Shown one piece after another: positions 45,573 to 56,539 of a stretch of DNA of 64,000 nucleotides. The first letter of the stretch is position 1. Every line of letters starts with the position of its first letter. This DNA is from Trichosphaerium sp. ATCC 40318 (lineage: Eukaryota > Discosea > Flabellinia > Trichosidae), in NCBI GenBank assembly GCA_038496445.1, contig JALMLS010000417.1, forward strand, positions 1 through 64,000. The letters are read 5' to 3'. A program made the position numbers and the translations under genes. The notes beneath the pieces are model-generated. The model was not told where the DNA came from. It searched no databases and worked only from the letters and a program-made list of their open reading frames with translations.

Positions 45573-48117
45573 CTATTCGCTTGCGAACTTATCAAACGCC
45601 TTTGAGGCTTGCTCGTTGTTGTCTATGTTACTATTGTCGTCATACTCATGAATATGCCTATCGTCTTCTTCTTTGCTGCTTCGAGTATCGTCGCTTTCTT
45701 CTGTATTTGTTTTAGCTTCCTCGTCACTGGATTCGTCCTTGCTAATAGGTGCTGGTCGTTCCATTAACGAAATCATTGATAGAGTTGATTCTGTTCTAGC
45801 ATCGTTTTGATTTATTCTGTTTAGATATCGAGTACTGACTGTCCTTGATGACATCATAGGTATGCTACCCAGAGAAGAAGGTACTCTGGCTCCTACTACA
45901 GCGGATACAGTTGGTGTTGTGCCACGTGGTACAAGTCTTGTTTGAAAAACGGCCCATCCAAGAGGAAAGAAGTAGTCCCTGACTCTCTTTGAGTATACAA
46001 TGAAGAGTATCAGCAAGCAAACTAATATTATAACCACAAAAACCACAACTGCTGCTGCAATTGTGAGAACAGGAAGACCACACCTCGAGTCATCGAAGCT
46101 GTAGTTTTGCATTAGTAAAGTAAGAAAAACCAAGTGTATGCTTACGCCACTGCTACATGTATTCCGCTATCGTCTTGAACGGCACGTGAAATGTCCTCCT
46201 CGCATTCTTCGTTTGTTGATCCTGATACTTGAATATCTATGACATCAAAGCTTCCTGTAGAACATTGATATGTCATCAAGTCTATCGTCTGTTTAAAAAA
46301 AAAGAGGTCAGAACTTGCCCAATACAACTTCAACCATACCTCGTTTGTTACAGCTACATTAGCTGTAAGCTTACCAGCAATATACGCACAACCTATTACA
46401 GTGTAAGATGATAAATTGATGTGCACAAAGATCTCTTTTTGATACATACCATAAATAGTAACCGAACTGCCTTCTTGGATAACAAGCTCTGAAGAATTAT
46501 CAAAAATAAAGTCTCCAACGATCGTGATAGTATCCATAAGAATAAGGGAAGTATTGGCTAAACTGACGTTTCCTCTTACAGTTTGAGAAACTGTAATAGT
46601 TATAGAGGCTAGTAACATAAGTTAGGAAGAATACTAAATAAGAAAAACTCTACCTCCATGTGCTTCAATTCCGCCCTCAACTAAACTAGGTTCATCAAGG
46701 ACTATGACTTCATTTGTGATGGTGGTAACGTTTTCAAAAGGCTCCAATGTAGGTGATGTAGTTGGTGTAAAAGGTGGCAATGAAGGTGGTTCTGTGGTAG
46801 GAGGGAAGGTTGTAGGTGGTTCTGTAGTTGGTGGCGCAGCGTTAGGTGATATAGTAGTAGGAGGCATTGTTGTTTGTGTCGGTGTAACTGTAGGTGGTAT
46901 TGGTGCGTTTGTTGGTGGATCTGTAACAGGTGCGTTTGAGGGTGACTCAGTTGGTGGTATTGGTGGATTTGTTTGTACAGGTGCGTTTGTAGGCGCTTCA
47001 GTGGGAGGCGGTACTGGTGCATTAGTGGGTGAAATGTTGGTGGAGGTACTGGTGCGTTAGTGGGAGCATCAGTAGGTGACACAGGCATGTTTGTAGGCGG
47101 ATTTGTAGAAGGATTTGGCGGCTGTGTAACTCCTTTTTTGATATGCATGTTGAGGTGTTCATCAAACTCGATAGAAATATGTTCAATAGCGTTTTTCCGT
47201 AATGGACTAGAGATAAGTACACTATCAAAATATTCTTGTTCTGACTCAGCCAATACACCCACAAAGGCTTCTGTATCGAACTTGGGAATATTAGCTTGAA
47301 AAAAACTGGAAAAGAAACAAAATCACGTGCTTGATGGCTATGTTGAGTGAATGTGTATTTAAATTCAAGCTTATGCATTAGCGTCAACGTATACTGTCCC
47401 TTTTGAATGTAAAATCTGATACTTCGTATTCTATCTTCAGAAGAAGTATGAATTCGAAGTCCTTGAATGTGTAAGAACCTCCCAAGTTCCGAACGTTGCT
47501 TACCTGTTTGTGATGACGCTTCGCTTGTTTGGAAGAATACCTAGGCGCAGATTGAGAGAAGAGAAAAAACACAAAGTAGAAAAGTCTCCACTCCTTGGAA
47601 TTGTCCACTTACTGCGTTTATGTTCGTGTTGTTTGTGAAACTCCTAAAGAAGTCTTGAGATGGTGTATTACACTTGTATGACCGTACGCTCCAACCCTCA
47701 AACTTGAACCCTAAACAAACCAGTTAGGAAATAAAAAACAGTTATGGTTAGGGTATCACGTGACCTTATATGGTGTGAGCATCATTGTTCTGTTTATTTT
47801 TCGTTTATTTCCATTTACGGCACTTTTGAACTTTAATGTAGTTCCCACAGCTCCAACGGTGCGTCGGAGATTTACTACGCCTATCCATTGTTCGTAAGAA
47901 CCAATTAAAATTAATTTGCACTACTTGGTGTGTTTTTCAATGCCTTCAAGAAGAGGTCACTGTTGTTTGATGCATAATTAACACCTTTTGATGAAGCTGT
48001 TAGTGATGAAATAGTCAATGACGAAGATGAGCGTATACCTGGTGTAGAATGGAATAGTTTGTATGATAAACATGCTGTACAGCTTATAATAAATAATATG
48101 AATACACTACGGTACAT
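45573..48117 (-). CDS. Thr/Pro-rich type I membrane surface protein
   Basis: Start MYRSVFILFIISCTACLSYK is a signal peptide (an upstream in-frame ATG at 48141 adds eight residues). Exons give KGVNYASNNSDLFLKALKN, SVVNLRRTVGAVGTTLKFKS, FKFEGWSVRSYKCNTPSQDF, GLRIHTSSEDRIRSIRFYI and LEFKYTFTQHSHQARDF, a beta-rich ectodomain. A mucin-like linker follows (repeats of APTNAPVPPPT, PPTTEPP; 46640-47120), then a beta-solenoid section (TVRGNVSLANTSLILMDTIT, DFIFDNSSELVIQEGSSVTI), a cysteine pair (TYQCSTGSFDVID, NEECEEDI) and the membrane span LTIAAAVVVFVVIILVCLLI. The cytosolic tail is acidic and Ser-rich. The Pro/Thr repeat changes frame near 47040; see findings. Confidence 0.68.
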
Positions 48118-48141
48118 TATGACTTTTTTCTTTGAGCACAC

Positions 48142-48640
48142 GTGATCAACCGTTGATCTCTCTATTGTAGCTTTTTAAAAAAATGAACAATAAAAAAAAG
48201 TGCACCATTTCTCTGTTCCTCAGAAGTTAGTAAAACCCGTGTATGCCTTTGTCACCACTATTAGCATTGGTGGGTATTAGATTTACATTGACAAGTGATG
48301 TAAATGATCCATTATTGCGCTACCAATTTAACATTATTTTGTGAATATTTGTTCTTTCCAAAACACCTTGTAGAGAGCTAGCGCGCCTTACACTAAAAAA
48401 ACCGTAGAGGAACGCAAATTAAAAAAAAAGATCCGAATACAGTCTTTACTACTAGGAGCTTATATTCCGTTAGTACTACGCTTGGTAAGGAGTGAGGCGT
48501 TCTTGATATATTGGCAACATACGACGATTAAAAAAAAGATTTGGTGATCTCGAGATCGGCAATGATTTACTACAGCGCATTCCGTACAATGATTGGCTTC
48601 CAATTTTATTTTGTTGTTAGGTCTCAAGAGCAATCTCTGT
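48142..48640. other. Intergenic region
   Basis: Between the 3' end of the PAQR gene and the 5' end of the Thr/Pro-rich surface-protein gene, both minus strand. AT-rich; a CACGTGATC lies near 48139. No gene supported. Confidence 0.4.
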
Positions 48641-49935
48641 TTAAATTTGTGTGCTGAAAAAACTACAAATCACATTAGTTTTGTAATTGTTGGATAGGAT
48701 TCTTAAGTTTTTTTGAAGTTTTAGTTCTTTCGTTACCTTTATTGTAGTGAGCAGCATCCAAAATGACCCCAAGAATACAAAAACGTGCCAAAATTGATGT
48801 GAGTGAAACTAAACCTTACATTTAGGAGACGGTGTTATAGAAGCTATTGATTAAGCTAGGCGTGCTTTGCATTTTGTTTGAAAAAAAAAAGAGAAAAAAC
48901 TTGTATTGACGAACCCAAATATCAAAATATCCTGGGGCGAATCGTTCAGGTATCAACGTATAAAAGAAGAAAAATCCAATAGCAAACAATACATAAACTA
49001 GTGTTATCCTCCATACAAATATTGAAACATCTACAACAAGTTTTTTTAGTTAAACACATGTGACATAACACTAAAACGGTACCTTCACTGTATAAGCCTT
49101 TAAGATAAATCCAATGCAAGAATGGTAATATGCTTGCGCCAACATATGACACAAACAAAGCTGCCCTGAAGCTCGCGTACTTTAAGTGAGAAGCAACTGG
49201 TGTTGGTAAAGCTAGAACTAAAAATACAGCAATTCCTAATCATTGTAGTTTTAGCCTACACTGACTCTTGTATTTAAATTGTACCAAGTATAGCGTCCAC
49301 TGAAGTGTATATTGCCTTAGAAATACGTTAGGATACCAAAACCTGTCCAAGATGGAGTGACACGCACTTGATAGTAAGGGAAACAAAGATATCCATAATA
49401 AATTGCTGGTACACACGTGCCGGAAATACACTAATCCAATTTAGATCATAGATTGTCTATAACGATCATAATACGTACAAGTGATATACCAGCAAAGTCT
49501 ATACGCCTACAGAGAGTGTTTGCTTAAAAAGAAAGTTAGTGGTGCTTGAAATCGTCAGTTACGCTTATTGTTGTTTATCTAGGCGTAAGAAGGTGTCGTA
49601 CCGTGAGGACCCATACAAAAAAATGTGTGGTAAACAGCAGAGCAAAAGAAGCATAAGGCGTTACTCAGTAGGCCACAGGTGAATACTAAACGGTCAAATA
49701 AAGGGTATCCAGCCATTAAGTGATTATAAACGTAATACGGCATTGAAATGTATATAAAGAACGGTAATAAGTGCGTCCATATATTGATTGTTTCATTATG
49801 GCACTGACAAGTAGATTTCAGTGCTTGGGGCAATGTAAGTTTTTGTCTGTATCCTGTCTTAATATACTCGTTGCTACGTATGTATTGTGGCGTTTCCTCA
49901 TACTTTAGTAAGCGTTTACGGTTGTAGCTCATCAC
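48641..49935 (-). CDS. PAQR / hemolysin-III family seven-transmembrane receptor
   Basis: About seven exons. MMSYNRKRLLKYEETPQYIR, TGYRQKLTLPQALKSTCQCH, NETINIWTHLLPFFIYISMP (the NETxNIWTHL hallmark), SNALCFFCSAVYHTFFCMGP (first zinc-ligand His), RRIDFAGISLYF, LFVSYVGASILPFLHWIYLK and PERFAPGYFDIW. The last exon restores WFHSHQFWHVFVFLGSF, with the paired His ligands, through a GTTCGT donor near 48896 and acceptor near 48813; reading past that donor gives a false truncated end. The three His residues bind zinc in adiponectin receptors and Izh2-type proteins, which act as ceramidase-like lipid hydrolases or steroid/adiponectin sensors. Confidence 0.88.
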
Positions 49936-50269
49936 AAATCGAAAAAAAGCAATCGCTCGAAGTCAGTCAAAGGTATTCTTCAAAGATTGAAAGAATGTTC
50001 GTTTGCCCATGTTGTGCTCATTTATGTTTTCTCCCAACTGAAGCAAGCAGTCATTGGTACGTTGCACCATATCCTAAAAATTGGTTGTGGTGCGACATAA
50101 TGTTCCGGAAAAAAGTAACAATCTTTTACACTAACAAGTTGGCTTTTATTCATTACACCTTACTCACAAATAATGAGCTCGCAAGAGACATATGAGGTTT
50201 GATATCTTGCCCTGTTGGTAGTATGTAAGCGTTAGCGATGCAAACCAAAAACTACTTAAAATAGATCTA
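49936..50269. other. Intergenic region
   Basis: Between the PAQR 5' end and the VIT/vWA gene 3' end. A 103-codon plus-strand open frame crosses it (with CPCCAH) but overlaps the PAQR coding start antisense and shows no domain; I leave it uncalled. Confidence 0.4.
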
Positions 50270-53200
50270 TCACGTGCCTAAAACGTTGTGTACTGCTTCT
50301 TGAGCTTTTGAAACGAGTAAGACAGATTCTTCTTTGTGTTGAGAGAATACTGATTGAAAAGCGTACAAAGCAATCACTTGAAGAAAAAACGTTAATACAA
50401 CCATTTTTTGGAAAAGTTACAAGAATGTACCTGTTAACCAAACACTCAATTCTTCGATACCAGACTCTTTCATCTTCTCTAAAACTTCTTTTTTAGATAT
50501 ACCCAATACATTGTATAGCGATTCACAATCAGAAAATAAGCCTGAAGCATCTTGTGCTAGTATAAAAGTATCGAACTTTCTAACCTAAACTGAGCGTTAA
50601 ATTGACAAAAACTTTTTACACTGCAACCATACATTAGGGTTTTTAGCTTTGACAAACTTATTAACAACAGCACTTGGCTTTGTCGGGGAAGGCTTCATGG
50701 GCGTGTTCAATACACCCGAAGGTTTTTTTGGTTCATCAGATTTTAATGCCTCTAATCGCTTCATCAAATCATCATCCGCTACTCGTTGTTCAGTGCTTGG
50801 TTTCGAAAGAGCGCTATTTATTGTGTCACCATGGCTAATTCCTGATGATAAATTTGCTAATCGCCTTTCAAGTTCATCATCCATTTGTTCTTGCTCGTAT
50901 TTTGAAGTTGATGTCATGGTAGTTTGAACAAGACCGCCTGCAACATCCAAGGATAGTTCGTCCAAGACGCAATGCATTAATTCATCAGTCTCCTCTTCTA
51001 CATCATCATCGTACATACAATCATCCATACACTCATCAATCAAGTTTGATTTACTCAGCGCCTATTTGTAATAACTTTAATAAAGAGATGAAACTGTTTC
51101 TACAAAAAAAATTCGTAGTTACATTCATGGTGGCAGTAGGACTTAACATGCTGCCAGCTTTTCCAATAGCATCATATAGTTTTATTGCTTCAGGTGACGG
51201 CTAAACAGTACTAGTGTAAGTAACACACTAAACGTAAACAATAAATCTCATGGGAAATTAAGTCACGTGACATTTCTTCCAGAGAAGTGAAATTACCTTT
51301 CCGCTTTGATGCATTTCCAAGGTACATTTCCCTATTTGTGCCATTGCTCTCAGGTGGTCCTGTTTACTAGCTCTCAATCTATGCACATATTAATCAAACA
51401 AGTCAATAAAAGAACCTTGCAGGCCAGACTCGTTGCTTCAAGTACTCACCCTACTAAATATCGACAGAACAGTCGTGCTCCATTTATGTTATTGCTCTTT
51501 GCTGCTTTCCTATACGCAGACGCTAGTTAAAACCATTGCAGAAGGAAGAACCTAACTTACTTGATATCTCGTTTATATTTCATCTCTTCGCGCTCTTTCT
51601 TCCTTAATTCTCTCCTTAAATGTCTTTCCTCGGACTTTAACCTCATTTTTACTTCACGAATTGTAGGTCCATTTTTACCAAAAAGCCATCCATACCAAGA
51701 TTGATTACCAACAGTATTTGAAGAAGCTTTGTTTGTAACTTTTATATCTTTTTGAATTTCTTGTGTTTTCATCGCATCAGTATTTTCTCTCACTGTCTCT
51801 TCATCAACACCAACAAGAGAAGTCTCACTTGTGATGATATGCCACCTTTAAACAAATAAAAGTTAATCACGTGCACTTGTTAATGAAACAATTTAATCAA
51901 AACAACTTTTTTTACCTTTTTGCTAAAGCCACAACATCCACGGAAAGACCACTACAAAACCGATCAACAAAACTCAGCTACCAAGTTCAAGTCAACGTAC
52001 CTTCCACTCAAGAAAGATTGCTGGATTATAGCATTTCTAACAGCAATCCTAACAAGGCTGGAAGACTCAATTACATCACTTGTGTCAACAGGGATTTTAA
52101 TTTCACCAATTCGAACAAACTGAGGGTTTTCAGGCATATTTTTCAACAAAATACAACGTGCAGCATGCTCAGTGCCCATAAAAACAGTTCCTTGCCTAAA
52201 CATTACTTAGCCTTATCGATCACACTATTAAAAGAACGTACGACTCGAACTTTGTAGTGATATCACAAAGATCAACACGAACAACAGTTTCTTTAAGGGA
52301 ATGTTGAAGTAACCCCATGACAGGCTTTTCTATTCGCTCTGAATTGGTAACAGAAATACACTATTTTTAAGTCAGCATTTGAGAGTTAAGTAAGAGTTTT
52401 GAGAGCGAAGGAATAACAAAAATTTTACCTTTCCTTGACCGCTATCAGCTATACGTTGTACAAGAGCCTTTCCTGCATTATCAATACCAACAGTATTGAC
52501 TTCACAATGAAACGAGCTGTTTGTGACACGTTTGTTTACAAGTGAAACTATTTCGTTACCATTTGATACATCTCCATCAGTCTAAGTATTTACTCTCTTT
52601 GTTAGAATCTAACAACCATATAGATAGCGTGTTTATACACGTACCAGTAAGAATATCTTACGTGAACTCAGGCCTTCACATTTAGAATCAAAAGCGAACG
52701 TTAATGGTTCCAGAATACGAGTGCCACCTTTTTTTTGAAAATTTTGTGTAAGTTTTTTTTTTGCAATGCAAAGAATGCTTGGTTACCCATATCAGCTCCC
52801 ATATCTTCTATGTGTTTTGTCGCTTGTGTAAAACTTTCTGTGTTGTATTGTGTACTAGAAGCGAAAAGACTCGAAATCTCAGTGCCGAAGCTCACAACTA
52901 CAGACATAAAAAAGTCAGGTTGTAAAAACTAAAAAAAGTATGTTCTCCTTACTGTTAAAAGTAGAGCGTTGAGGTAAGGATCTCAAAATCAGCTGTAAAC
53001 AGTTTTTGGCTTGCTGTATCCTACTACCAGACATTGAACCACTCCTAACATAAAGTAAGTTTCTTAGATTTAATAGTTTAAAGTACCTATCGATGATGAA
53101 TATGAAATCCATGTTTGTCAACGCCTCTTTCTTCTGTTTATCAGCGATTCTTCCAGATAATACAAGTGCATATTCTTCTTTATCGCCAACGATACCACGT

Positions 53201-54258
53201 GCTATATGGCACATATAATTGCTTAGGCTTTCTTTAACACCAATGTCTAGTTTAAATGCAGCAGCATTGTTTTCTTTCCATGAAGCAACTACGCTGAGCT
53301 AGAAGTGTAGGTTTAATAAACGCGTGTATGCCATTGGTAACGTACTGCACCGCTTGAAGAGCTTGTCGTTTTAATGTCATGAGAAGGAGAAGTTACTTTG
53401 TCAATGTGTTTAACATCCACATCAACTTCAACTTTATATTCTTTGAACATAGACGGATTTGCGACGTCTTTGGTAAGGGTATTAGTGGCATCCATTGCGC
53501 TACCAAGTAGAGGCAATACAAACGATAAACGATTATCATCTAGCAATTATAAGTACACAACATAATTTGTTAGAATACATTACCTTCAATCTGGAGAGGA
53601 ACATCATAGGCAATCTTGAAAAAAGTACAAAGTCAGATTTTTAAGTTCTTAACAATCACTAAGTTGTACCATTACAGATATTTGCTCTTTAGGACTAATG
53701 TTGCCTAGAGACAATTTATATTTACCGTCCACATCTCCTAATAATATGAGAAGTTAGCTGCTACCACGGATGGTAATATTTCTGACAACGAACCTGCTTC
53801 TAACAAATATGCACTTTTCCCAGAACTTATTGCATCGTCATACTTTTCAAACGCACGACTACGGGTCTTACTCTTCGACAATATTCTCTTACCACTTGGC
53901 AATGTAATAATAAAGTCATGAAGTACAGCATGAGGTTGATAAAAAGATAAACTAAAGAAGTTCAGCTCGTCTTCTTTCAGTTTTTTTTTTCTTTAACGGA
54001 TTTTACAGTTGCAAATTACACAATGCATGGCTTTTAAGTTTTGAAGGTGTATTTGGGTTTAAACGTACGTTGCTTCGACAGGGGAGCTTGAATTATTACA
54101 AAAGGATTGCGTTATTTTAACCGACGCCGTAAAACCAATAATATCAGCTTTTACATACACTTTATGCGCGTCAATACTATTTTTACGTAAATATGCGTAC
54201 CTGACTTTAATTCGGGTTTAACGGATCCTGTCAGATTAATGGTACATGCTTGAGCCAT
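50270..54258 (-). CDS. VIT-vWA protein with inserted ESCRT-III (Snf7) domain and two MIM1-like motifs
   Basis: About eighteen exons. N-terminal VIT domain: MAQACTINLTGSVKPELKS, FEFPLSKGAVLHDFIITLP, YLLEAG, YKLSLGNISPKEQISVMVQL. vWA domain: MDFIFIIDRSGSMSGSRIQQ (MIDAS DxSxS), FASSTQYNTESFTQATKHI, GTRILEPLTFAFDSKCEG, KIFLLTDGDVSNGNEIVSL. After WHIITSETSLVGVDEE, the usual end of such proteins' middle region, the same exon continues into WYGWLFGKNGPTIREVKMRL and RHLRRELRKKEREEMKYKRD; later exons give AYRKAAKSNNINGARLFCRY, LRASKQDHLRAMAQIGK and ECMDDCMYDDDVEEETDELM. This is a CHMP3/Vps24-like Snf7 domain. Then MIM1-like DDELERRLANL and DDDLMKRLEALKSDE, and finally the family C-terminal domain (FILAQDASGLFSDCESLYNV, WLTVIALYAFQSVF). 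Stop at 50270-50272. Confidence 0.78.
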
Positions 54259-54541
54259 TGTGAGGAGCCGGTGTAACTCTAATACACTCTTCGCGAAAAT
54301 ACAGGACATTTTTTTCCTTGAACAGTGCCATTCCTTTGTCCGTCTGTTCACCCTTCGAAAGTGCATCTAACCATTGCCAACAGAGTAATGAACGTACGTG
54401 TATATTATTTACAAAGATGTACAGATCACATGTGTCAAAAACGCCGAACGGCTTAACTTGCTTCTTGTTTAAGCTCGCTGTGCTTTTTCATAACCTCCAA
54501 CTGTCATATACTAGTTGGTTTAACGTCATAGCGTAGAAAAA

Positions 54542-56013
54542 ATGCACTATGATCATAGTGCGCACATGAATAACGAAGAAATCGCTTCAACAGTCAAAAG
54601 TCAATTTTCTGACCACCAATTCATGCTTTTAATCAATACTTTACGCGCATCAGGTGCCTTAGGGCTTGTGGTACACAAAACGAAACTCTATACGCAATCT
54701 AACGTTTCCTACTGGGTTCTCTATTCATTGTAATCTCGTTTCTTTGGATTGGTAGGAAATCACGACAGTTTCCACAACATTTAATTTTCTGGCTTGGTTT
54801 ATCTGACGGCGCATTGGCATTATCTTTGTACTAAATGACAGTACCATAGGCAGTGACATATATTATTGACACATTTTTTTATTTACTTAGGTTAATGGGA
54901 ACATTCAAGGATCCGAAAACAGGCCTTTCAGTCACGTGGTGTCACATACAAGCACGTGATCAAATTTTGATATGTTTTTAGGGTTTTTTGTTGATTTCCA
55001 TTTCTGACTCTTAGCTGAAGGCTTTTAATGCTCAATTTTGGGCTTTAGCTAATATTCTTTGGGTACTCGTTATTGCTGTTAAATTATACCTAAGATACAG
55101 GTTTGATGTTGAAGCCAAAGTGCTCCAAGAGTACAAACTTTTGTTGTCGAAATAAGAGTTCAGAAAAAAATTAATAGTACATTATAGGTGGCATGTACCT
55201 TCACACTGCCTTTGTTGGGGTCTACCTGCGATAACATGCCTCGTCATAACTGCCATAAGAGGTTGGGGAAGTGGCCCTGCATGGTTACTTTTTGTTTTGC
55301 CTATTTATTTATTGTATTTTCTTATTAACAAAGAGCAAGGTGCTGGATTGGTGGAGATGATAGACTCTTTATAGCTAGATTTGTGGGGTTTTACTTATAC
55401 GTGATTGGTGTTTTTCTAGCCATTTTAATTGTACGTACTGAAGAAGGCAAAGAGAAATTTACATGTTCAACATGAATTTGTTGAGTGAGTGACTTTAACT
55501 GGAGTACTTAGATTTATATCATGTTAATCGCTCGCATTCTAAAAAGAACTCCTAAAGTATTTTCTTCTACTGTCCTTGAAGATCTTGACGATTACTTTGA
55601 AAATGAACAGAGTCTCAGAAAGAAAATTACATTTCGTGTATCCCTTTATCTCTTGTCTTTTATCATCGCATGGGTACCTTTGTATTTCGTTTTTATTGAT
55701 TTAATATGTAAAAGGGAGGTGGTTTGGTTAATAGAGTTTATGGGTGGTGGACTGGCGGACATGTAAGCTTTGTACTGTGGATGGTAATCAACAGAAATAA
55801 TTTCTTGTTTTTTTCTTATTTTTGTTTTAGATTCAAGTTGCGTGTGTCCCAGTACAGGGTATCTTTGATGCAATTGTATATGGGTTAAACAGGAATACAG
55901 TGTTACAATACAAAGAGTTCTTTTGTGGTGCACAGATGCGTAGAAAGTCATATTCAGCAACACTCAACACAAACGTGGATGAAACTGATGTGGAACCTAT
56001 TTTCTATGGATGA
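54542..56013 (+). CDS. Seven-transmembrane receptor of the slime-mould cAMP-receptor-like class
   Basis: Segments in order: FLLGSLFIVISFLWIGRKSR (TM1), FPQHLIFWLGLSDGALALSL (TM2), WCHIQA, F-AQFWALANILWVLVIAVK (TM3), YLRYRFDVEAK, HVPSHCLCWGLPAITCLVIT (TM4), WCWIGGDDRLFIARFVGFYL (loop 2 and TM5), RKKITFRVSLYLLSFIIAWV (TM6), and a last span with VACVPVQGIFDAIVYGLNRN (TM7). The WCWI segment and LSD in TM2 are typical of Dictyostelium cAMP-receptor-like GPCRs. The cytosolic tail ends DETDVEPIFYG. The start is uncertain: the open frame from 54542 (MHYDHSAHMNNEEIASTV) ends out of frame with TM1 and I cannot place the joining intron. Likely a sensory receptor coupled to G proteins. Confidence 0.72.
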
Positions 56014-56539
56014 AACGGAACAAAACCCACATTTCAACAATTTGTCTTGTAAATTTATAAATATACATGTATACACCATTGTAAATAGCATTAGGATTTT
56101 TTGACATTGACCACAATCACTTTTTTGTGTTGGCAATGTTTTTTTCTGTGAGCTTTATTTTTTTCGTACAAATAAGAATAACATCGACTTGTAGGGTTGT
56201 TGTATCACATGATAGCATTACTCTACCTCTCAATCGTTTGCTTATCACATACAAAGCAACAAGCACTGCGGTTAACAACCGCTAATAACGCCGGAAAAAA
56301 TCCACTGTTACCACGTAAAGCTTAGGAAACGAAATACCCTCGAGTGTTGTGGATGTGCAGGCAAGTTCAACAAAACATATAAATTAGGGTTGATAAGACT
56401 ATTTATTTAATAAAGACAGTCATGATCTTATTGCTCGTCCAGCTGGATATTTCGAGTAGGGTTAGAATGATGATGCTATCCATAAAAACCCTGTAAAAAA
56501 ATGTTAGTGTTATTTTCTCGGAAGTTAAATTTAGGCCTA
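56014..56539. other. Convergent intergenic region
   Basis: Between the 3' ends of the receptor and the propeller-like gene. No gene or repeat supported. A short terminal exon (GFYG) could be spliced on near 56476 but the CGT TAA stop at 56540 is simpler. Confidence 0.4.

Noticed and set aside
46704-47060. Plus-strand Gly/Val-rich open frame of 118 codons
   Set aside because: It is the antisense shadow of the Thr/Pro repeat of the surface-protein gene.
48856-48895. Truncated PAQR ending shortly after FDIWVRQYK
   Set aside because: Splicing from the GTTCGT donor to the next acceptor restores the conserved HSHQxxH segment in frame.
49887-50195. Plus-strand 103-codon open frame with a CPCCAH motif
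   Set aside because: It overlaps the PAQR first exon antisense, has no recognisable domain and no conserved start context.
50597-50650. Stop codon ending the Snf7-bearing protein at CKKFLSI
   Set aside because: A GTGTAA donor immediately before it splices in frame to VRKFDTFILAQDASG, the expected C-terminal domain of VIT proteins.
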